Assembly (NCBI RefSeq): GCF_029543155.1
Contig: NZ_JARQXA010000004.1
Coordinates: 372,001 to 436,000, forward strand
Length of the DNA: 64,000 nt
Direction: 5' to 3'
Source of the DNA: Sphingomonas sp. HITSZ_GF
Lineage (GTDB): Bacteria > Pseudomonadota > Alphaproteobacteria > Sphingomonadales > Sphingomonadaceae
Part shown: positions 58,533 through 64,000 of the stretch, one piece after another
How positions within the stretch are numbered: the stretch's first letter is position 1
Layout: each line of letters begins with the position of its first letter
Position numbers and translations under genes: made by a program
Notes under the pieces: generated by a model
Database searches by the model: none
What the model was told of the DNA's origin: nothing
Seen by the model: only the letters and a program-made list of their open reading frames with translations

Positions 58533-58575
58533 CCTCTGGTTTCCGGTTGCCCGGGGGCCGAAGCCCCCGAAGCGA

Positions 58576-61566
58576 TCAGAAGCGAACCGCCGTGCTCGCG
58601 AAGAACTGGCGGCCGACATAGTCGAACCCGGCATAGAGCGGCGCGCTGCCGACGCGGTTATAGGCACCCGACGAGGTGACGGGCGGCTCCGTGTCGAACA
58701 GGTTGCGCACGCCCAGCGTGAAGCGGACCTGATCCGTGCGATAGGTCGCCGAGATGGTGTGCAGCCAATAGTCCGGCGTCGAGAAATTGTAGGTAGGGCC
58801 GGCGCCGTAATAGGCGTTGGTATCGGTGCTGTCGGTCCATTCCGCGCTGTAGTGCACGCTGAACTTGTCGATCGCATAGGTCGCGTCGAACGTGCCGGTG
58901 AAGCGCGGAAAGGCGTTCGAGTTGTTGATGATCTTGCCGATCAGATCGACGATCGGATCGGTCGGCAATTGCTGCGAATGGCGCCGCAGGAAATGCGATA
59001 CCTGGCCGTTGAGCGTCATCTTGCCGCCCGCGAGCGGGAAGGAGACGCGGGCGTTGTAGTCGAGCCCCTGGAGGTACGACTTCGAGATGTTCACATAGCC
59101 CGTGGTGATCTGCAGTGCAGTGCCGTTACGCTTGACCAGGCCGCATACCGCGAGCGCGCGGAATTCCACCGAGTCATAGCACTGTGCCATGATCGTCGCA
59201 TAACCCAGCTGGGCAACGCCATTGTTCACGGTAAGATCGTAGTAATCGACCGAGAACGAGGTCTGTACGTCACCGAAGCGCGGCGTGAGCACACCGCCCA
59301 GGTTGAGATTGGTCGAGGTTTCCGAGGTCAGGCCCGATTCCGCGCCACCACGCTGCAGGACCGTGATGCCCGCGTTCTGCGTGAAGCCAAGCCCGATCCC
59401 GTCTGCAGCGCAGTTGCGCACGCGGTTGGGGTTTGAAGCCGTGGTCAGGTTGCCGCAGATATCGTTCGCAGCGTTCTGGAAGCCCGAAGTCGCGCCCAGA
59501 TACTGTTCGAACAGCTGCGGCGCGCGGAACGACGTGCCGTAGCTGCCGCGGAACATCAGCCACTTGGTCGGGGCGAACGCACCGCCCACCTTCCAGGTCG
59601 TGTTGCTGCCATAGGAGCGATAATCGGTGTAGCGCGCCGAACCGGTGAGCGTCAGGTCATGCACGAAGGTATCGCGCAGGATCGGCAGCTCGAGCTCGCC
59701 ATAGACTTCGTTGACGCTGTCGTTGCCCCGCGTGGCCGTCGCCGAAGTGGTGTTGAGCAGGTTGCCGCGCTGGCTGTCGTTCGGCGGCGTATCGTCGATG
59801 CTCTGCGTGCGATGCTCGAAGCCGACCGCGATCTGCGCGTCGCCACCAGGCAACTTGAACAGCGGGCCGTCGACGTTGAACGCGAAGGTAGTCTCGCGGA
59901 ACTTGGTCGTGCCGGTGACTTCGGGAGCGATGTAATTGCGCCAGTCGCTCGGAAGCGTGCCGCCGATCACCGATGCACTGAGCGCCGGTGCGGCGACGCA
60001 GCCGCCCGTGGTGTTGCGGCAAGCGAAGCCGCTGCCCGAAGCGACGACGTCGAGGCTCTGCGCCAAGCGGTCGGTAAGCACGACCGGCGTGGTGTAGGAC
60101 GAATCCGACCATGACTTGCTGGCATAGGCGTCGTAGCGGAAATTCGCTGGCAAGTTGCCGCGAATGCCGCCTCCGGCCTTCACGAAGTCCGAAGTCTGGG
60201 TGTTGGTGTAGTTGCCGAAATCGATGAAGGCCCGCGCGGCGATCGGCGTACCGGCGATGCAGGTCGGGAAGCTCGCCACCGCGCAGTTGCCGAAGTTCAG
60301 ATTGCGCAGCGCCGCCGGCAGCAACAGGCTGCCCTGGTTATAGTCCAGCGACAGCTGGCGGTTGCTGGTCTGGCTGGAATTGCGCCGCGTGGCGAGGAAT
60401 TCGCCATAGACTTCCGCATCGCCCAGCGCTTCGAGCTTGTAGGCCGCGCTCGCATACGCGTTGTAGTTCTCGGTTCCCGAGATCAGCGAGTTGTTGAGGA
60501 TCGACTTCGGGAAGGTATCGCGCACGTCGAGCGAGATCGTGCCGCCGCCGACGCACTCATAGCCCGGATAGGCGCCGGTGGTCACCGCCGGATTCGGGCG
60601 GAAGCGATTGCAGTCGCCGGTATAGCCCGCAGGCACCCCCGCACCGAGCGCTACCATGTTGCCCTTGACGGTCGGCAGGCCGATCGTGTTGACGGTCACG
60701 CCGTTGTCGCCGGTGCCGTTGGCAAGGCCGTAGCACTTCGGCTTCCCGGTCGCCGGATCGATGAAGTCGCCGCTGCCCATGCCGCCGCCGGTGCCGTTCA
60801 GACGCTGGCCGGTCGAACAGCGGGTGAAGTCGCGATCGCCCAGGGTGAGCCCGTCGCGCTTGTAATATTCGAGCGAGCCATCGACCGAGAAGCGCTCGCC
60901 CTTGGTGCCGAACATCAGCGCGACACGCTTCTGCACGCCGGCGCCGACCTGCGGCGAGGTGGTTTCGGCGTTGAGCTCGATCCCGTTGATGCCCTTGCGG
61001 GTGATCACGTTGACCACGCCCGCGATCGCGTCCGAACCGTAGATCGACGACGAACCGGCGTTCAGGATTTCCACCCGTTCGACCATGGCGTTCGGAAGCG
61101 AATTGAGATCGGCCGAGCCGACCGCGCCACGCGAGCCCGACGGCGCCATGCGGCGGCCGTTGAGCAGGATCAGCGTACGCGAGGTGCCGAGGCCGCGCAG
61201 CGACAGGGTGTTGGCGCCCGGGCCGCCGGCGGTGACAAAGCCGCCATAGGCGTTGTTGATCTGCGCGGTGCCGTTGGTGACCGCATTGCTCTGCAACAGG
61301 TCGGTGGTGGTGCTGTAGCCGGCTGCCGTCGCATCGTCGCGCGTGATGGTGGTCACCGGATCGGCGCCCGTGAAGCGGCCGCGGATGCGCGAGCCGGTGA
61401 CGGTGATCGCGTCCTGCCCCTCTTCGGCGCTTTCGGTTTCACCGACGGCCGTCGGTTCCTGATTGGCGTCGGTGGCGGCCGGAGCCGTCTGCGCCGAGGC
61501 AACGGCGGGGACGAGCAACAGCGTCCCCATGAGCGCCGTGGCGCCCAGCAAAGATTCCATTTTCAC
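58576..61566 (-). CDS. TonB-dependent outer membrane receptor
   Basis: A 996-residue receptor, paralogous to the one at 38-41 kb. The signal peptide ends 'VPAVASAQ'. The TonB-box region 'DAITVTGSRIRGRF' is near residue 60; the plug has 'LSLRGLGTSRTLILLNGRRM' and 'VERVEILNAGSSSIYGSDAIAGVVNV'. The chain ends 'YVGRQFFASTAVRF'. The GTG at 61566 (MKMESLL) is preferred to ATG 61560 because it adds a lysine to the signal n-region and stands 8 nt after GGGGG. The ligand is unknown. Confidence 0.93.
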   Translation of the reverse strand: MKMESLLGATALMGTLLLVPAVASAQTAPAATDANQEPTAVGETESAEEGQDAITVTGSRIRGRFTGADPVTTITRDDATAAGYSTTTDLLQSNAVTNGTAQINNAYGGFVTAGGPGANTLSLRGLGTSRTLILLNGRRMAPSGSRGAVGSADLNSLPNAMVERVEILNAGSSSIYGSDAIAGVVNVITRKGINGIELNAETTSPQVGAGVQKRVALMFGTKGERFSVDGSLEYYKRDGLTLGDRDFTRCSTGQRLNGTGGGMGSGDFIDPATGKPKCYGLANGTGDNGVTVNTIGLPTVKGNMVALGAGVPAGYTGDCNRFRPNPAVTTGAYPGYECVGGGTISLDVRDTFPKSILNNSLISGTENYNAYASAAYKLEALGDAEVYGEFLATRRNSSQTSNRQLSLDYNQGSLLLPAALRNLNFGNCAVASFPTCIAGTPIAARAFIDFGNYTNTQTSDFVKAGGGIRGNLPANFRYDAYASKSWSDSSYTTPVVLTDRLAQSLDVVASGSGFACRNTTGGCVAAPALSASVIGGTLPSDWRNYIAPEVTGTTKFRETTFAFNVDGPLFKLPGGDAQIAVGFEHRTQSIDDTPPNDSQRGNLLNTTSATATRGNDSVNEVYGELELPILRDTFVHDLTLTGSARYTDYRSYGSNTTWKVGGAFAPTKWLMFRGSYGTSFRAPQLFEQYLGATSGFQNAANDICGNLTTASNPNRVRNCAADGIGLGFTQNAGITVLQRGGAESGLTSETSTNLNLGGVLTPRFGDVQTSFSVDYYDLTVNNGVAQLGYATIMAQCYDSVEFRALAVCGLVKRNGTALQITTGYVNISKSYLQGLDYNARVSFPLAGGKMTLNGQVSHFLRRHSQQLPTDPIVDLIGKIINNSNAFPRFTGTFDATYAIDKFSVHYSAEWTDSTDTNAYYGAGPTYNFSTPDYWLHTISATYRTDQVRFTLGVRNLFDTEPPVTSSGAYNRVGSAPLYAGFDYVGRQFFASTAVRF

Positions 61567-61888
61567 TAAATATACCCCCAAGAGCGTGAATGCTCGAAGG
61601 GGGATCATTTAAACAATTGGCGGAAACACAAAGGAAATGCTTCGCATGCCTCCTAATGATTTCGACAATGTTGCGATTATGCGACTATAGATTTCAGGTA
61701 TAGTAGGATTTCAGCTCCGCTGGCCTCTTATTTTGCCAAGGGGAATGGCATAACAACCAATATGCGACGAAATTTGCGACGAAAGTCTTATCGTTCATTT
61801 GTTGTCGTCAGCCGCCGGCTCCTGCCCGCAAATGTCCGAATCGAACGAGAAGGTGGCGCGGCGGCGCAGGGGCGGCTAGTCGCGTCGC
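61567..61888. promoter_or_regulatory. AT-rich divergent promoter region
   Basis: A 322-bp gap between the TonB receptor and alr, markedly AT-richer than its neighbours. It contains TGCGACGAAA twice (61763-61772 and 61775-61784), a 12-nt periodic pair that could be a regulator site, and several TATAGT-like -10 candidates near 61690-61710. No gene seen. Confidence 0.4.
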
Positions 61889-62905
61889 ATGACTGCTCCC
61901 CTGCGCTTGCGGCTGGATAGTGCCGCGCTCACCTCCAACTGGCGGCACCTGGCGAAGCTCAGCGGCAGCGCCGCGTGCGGTGCGGCGATCAAGGCGAATG
62001 GCTATGGGCTGGGCGCACGCGAAGTGGCGCGGCGGCTGGCCGGGGCGGGGTGCCGCGATTTCTTCGTCGCGACCTGGGCCGAGGCGGCGGCGCTCACCGA
62101 TCTGGGACTGACCGTCTCGGTGCTGCACGGGCTGCGCGCCGAGGACCCGCTCGATGCGCCCTTCGCGCGACCGGTTCTGAGCACTGCGGAGCAGGTCGCG
62201 CGCTGGAAGCCGACGGGGCGGGTGTGCGACGTGATGGTCGATACCGGGATGAACCGGCTGGGCGTGTCGGTGGAAGAGATCGGCGCGGGCCTGCTCGACG
62301 GGCTGGCGATCGAGACGCTGCTCAGCCACCTCGTTTCCGCCGACGAGGACGTGCCGCTCAACGCGCGCCAGCTTGCCGATTTCGGTGCGCTCAGGGGCCG
62401 GACGCAGGCAAAGCGGATGAGCCTGGCCAATTCGGCGGGCATCGCGCTCGGTGCCGACTATCATTTCGACCTGACCCGGCCGGGCATCGCGCTCTATGGT
62501 GGTTGGCAGCGCACCGGGCATGACGCGATCCGCCAGGTCGCCACGCCCGAGGCGCAGATCCTCCAGCGCCGCCGGGTGCGCGCAGGCGACACGGTGGGCT
62601 ATAACGCGATCTGGACCGCGCCGGTCGACAGCGAAGTGGCGATCCTCAACCTTGGCTATGCCGATGGCTATCTGCGCTGCTTCTCGGACAAGGGTCTCGC
62701 GACGGCAGAAGGCGTGACGCTGCCGCTGATCGGCCGCGTCTCGATGGACCTGACCGCGATCGACGTGACCGCGCTGCCCGCGCTTCGCGAAGGCGACTGG
62801 GTGGCGATGTCCTATAAGTTGCCCGAGACCGCGGCGCTGAGCGGGCTCTCGCAATATGAGCTGCTGACCGGGCTCGGGCCGCGCTACGACCGGATCTGGG
62901 CCTAG
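61889..62905 (+). CDS. alr: Alanine racemase
   Basis: A 338-residue PLP enzyme that makes D-alanine for peptidoglycan. The PLP lysine is in 'CGAAIKANGYGLGA' (residue 32), 'MVDTGMNRLG' and 'SLANSAGIALG' follow, the catalytic Tyr is in 'GDTVGYNAIW', and 'PLIGRVSMDLTAID' closes the site. It is somewhat shorter than the usual 360. Its stop overlaps the end of the convergent oxygenase gene by 4 nt. Confidence 0.95.
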   Translation: MTAPLRLRLDSAALTSNWRHLAKLSGSAACGAAIKANGYGLGAREVARRLAGAGCRDFFVATWAEAAALTDLGLTVSVLHGLRAEDPLDAPFARPVLSTAEQVARWKPTGRVCDVMVDTGMNRLGVSVEEIGAGLLDGLAIETLLSHLVSADEDVPLNARQLADFGALRGRTQAKRMSLANSAGIALGADYHFDLTRPGIALYGGWQRTGHDAIRQVATPEAQILQRRRVRAGDTVGYNAIWTAPVDSEVAILNLGYADGYLRCFSDKGLATAEGVTLPLIGRVSMDLTAIDVTALPALREGDWVAMSYKLPETAALSGLSQYELLTGLGPRYDRIWA

Positions 62906-63906
62906 GACGAGGCGGCGCGCGCTTCGTCGGACAGCGCCCAGGCGCTGGTCGGCGCGGCGCGGATCCAGCGGGTGGCGATCCATTTGGTGCCGCTCGCCAC
63001 CGGCAGTCCGGCATGGCGGCTGCGCGGATGCGGCGCGCCCGCGGCATCGACATTGTCGAAGGCGAGCAGGTCGCCCATCTGCGGCGCGACCTTGAGGCCG
63101 AGATCGGGGAAGACCGTCTCGCCGCCCGCGAAATTGTGGTTGATGTAGAGGATCGCCGTGCGGATGCGCTGGTTGCCCTGGCCGGGCAGCGTGTCGAGAT
63201 GGAGCTTGTACTGCTGGCCCGGGCCATAGCGCAGCACCGTCAGCGGCTCACCCTGCGCGACGACGGTGCCGGTGGCGGCGGCGATGCGGCGGTTGATCGC
63301 CTGGACGACCAGCGATTCCTGGGTGGGGCCGATCGGCGCATTGTCCGACGCGCGGATCGGATGCGCGATCATCCGGCCGCTCGCCGGATCGAACACGGTG
63401 GCCGGCTGCAGCGACGGCGCGGCGACAGAGGCGATGTGCGCACATTCGATCGGGGTGCAGAAGCCGGGGAAGCGCTGGACCAGCGGATCCCGGTGCAGCA
63501 CCAGCGGCGCCGGCAGCCGGGCGGGCTCGCCCTGCGGGGTGATCGCCATCTTGCCGAGCAGCTCGAGATGTTGCGCAGCAAGTGGATCGGTAGTCGCGGC
63601 GCGGCGGAGCAGCGCGAGCGCGGCCGGCCAGTCGGCAGGGGCGCCGCTGCCATTGGCGGTGAGCGCGATCTCCATCAGCGCGGCATCGACATGACCGATC
63701 GTGGCGGCGCGGCGCAGCAATGCGCGGGCAGCGGGCAGGTCGCGCGCGACATATCTGCCCCCGATGTGCCAGATCGCCAGCTCGGCCAGCGCCTCGGCAT
63801 TGCCGGCATCGCCTGCCGCTGCGAGCAGGGCAGTGGCGCCCGCCGCATCGCCCTGGGCCAGCTTCGCCTGTGCTGCGGTGATCGGATCCAAGCCAGCCTC
63901 GCGCAA
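62902..63906 (-). CDS. 2OG-Fe(II) oxygenase, prolyl-4-hydroxylase type, with N-terminal Sel1-like repeats
   Basis: A 334-residue protein if the TTG at 63906 is used. Residues 10-115 hold three Sel1/TPR-like helical repeats ('GNAEALAELAIWHIGGRYVARDLPAARALLRRAA'-type units). Residues 140-320 are a P4Hc oxygenase: Fe ligands His236 and Asp238 ('YKLHLDTL') and His298 ('SRHAGLP'), 2OG-binding Lys308 ('GTKWIATRW'). 'NHNFAGGETVFPDLG' is the conserved jelly-roll stretch. It would hydroxylate a protein side chain. No ATG is available; TTG 63891 is an alternative. The terminator of the receptor gene upstream sits at the very start. Confidence 0.85.
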   Translation of the reverse strand: MREAGLDPITAAQAKLAQGDAAGATALLAAAGDAGNAEALAELAIWHIGGRYVARDLPAARALLRRAATIGHVDAALMEIALTANGSGAPADWPAALALLRRAATTDPLAAQHLELLGKMAITPQGEPARLPAPLVLHRDPLVQRFPGFCTPIECAHIASVAAPSLQPATVFDPASGRMIAHPIRASDNAPIGPTQESLVVQAINRRIAAATGTVVAQGEPLTVLRYGPGQQYKLHLDTLPGQGNQRIRTAILYINHNFAGGETVFPDLGLKVAPQMGDLLAFDNVDAAGAPHPRSRHAGLPVASGTKWIATRWIRAAPTSAWALSDEARAASS

Positions 63907-63940
63907 AAAATAGGGGGCGAAGGTTTCCCCTCGCCCCCCG
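63904..63940 (-). terminator. Rho-independent terminator of the TonB receptor beyond the window edge
   Basis: On the minus strand GGGGGCGA (63938-63931 region) pairs with TCGCCCCC (63920-63913), followed by TATTTTTTG. It ends the receptor message 22 bp after its stop and overlaps the first codon proposed for the oxygenase. Confidence 0.75.
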
Positions 63941-63961
63941 ATTAGCAGTTATTCCGAAAGA

Positions 63962-64000
63962 TCAGAACTTGGCCTTGAAACCTGCATAGAAGGTGCGGCC
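63962..64000 (-). CDS. TonB-dependent receptor, last 12 codons only
   Basis: The final residues GRTFYAGFKAKF followed by TGA are a typical outer-membrane barrel end: alternating aromatic/hydrophobic residues and terminal Phe, very like the 'YTGRTFYLNVTARF' end of the receptor at 38 kb. The rest lies beyond the window. Confidence 0.75.
   Translation of the reverse strand, partial: GRTFYAGFKAKF

Overview
The window is a high-GC chromosomal segment whose gene content points to Sphingomonas or a close relative in the Sphingomonadales. The signs are several large TonB-dependent receptors with 'VTGSR'-type plug starts, split cobalamin-dependent methionine synthase behind an ArsR-methyltransferase regulator, a UrcA-family protein, tandem DUF3617 proteins, and an isocitrate lyase with a divergent ScfR-type regulator. 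These are inferences from sequence recognised by eye; no search was run. There is no tRNA, rRNA, CRISPR array or complete insertion sequence that I can see.

Layout. 1-3.5 kb: a truncated PEP-mutase/isocitrate-lyase-family gene, a LytTR response regulator with its LytS-type kinase, and an HD-domain protein with PhnZ-like metal ligands. 3.6-11.6 kb: a TonB receptor, ligA, a metallo-beta-lactamase-fold hydrolase, a membrane protein and two tandem DUF3617 proteins. 11.8-17.9 kb is the most accessory-looking part: a LysM nuclease toxin with its overlapping immunity gene, uvrB, a HigBA toxin-antitoxin pair, a proline-rich lipoprotein, a 49-aa protein, and a structured transcript that opens with an 18-codon ORF behind a 15-nt perfect anti-16S Shine-Dalgarno. 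17.9-25.1 kb: glsA, two hypothetical genes, mutS and maeB. 25.1-27.5 kb: a BlaI/BlaR1-type pair behind two tandem dyads, then a UrcA protein. 27.5-34.4 kb: SDR, acyl-CoA dehydrogenase, sugar-type MFS, aceA with a 50-aa follower, and the ScfR-type regulator. 34.6-37.8 kb: ArsR plus SRPBCC pair, then Pi transport (PiT, DUF47) with a Nudix domain in frame in front of DUF47. 38-47.5 kb: two TonB receptors, a serine beta-lactamase-like hydrolase, a DUF4403 lipoprotein and a trypsin-like protease. 47.6-55.1 kb: an aldo/keto reductase operon with two small lipoproteins, then the methionine cluster sahR-metF-metH(N)-metH(C). 55.1-64 kb: a small lectin resembling the Ralstonia fucose lectin RSL, a non-canonical Nramp transporter, an MHS-type MFS carrier, a TonB receptor paralogous to the one at 38 kb, alr, a prolyl-4-hydroxylase-like oxygenase and the last 12 codons of another TonB receptor.

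Recurring structure. At least nine intergenic spacers hold long inverted repeats (80-150 bp) of two or three sequence types, two of them inside the methionine operon. The best candidates for under-described biology are the LysM nuclease/immunity pair (11.8-13.2 kb), the RSL-like lectin (55.1 kb), the strong-SD micro-ORF transcript (17.1-17.4 kb) and the Nudix-DUF47 in-frame fusion (36.7-37.8 kb).
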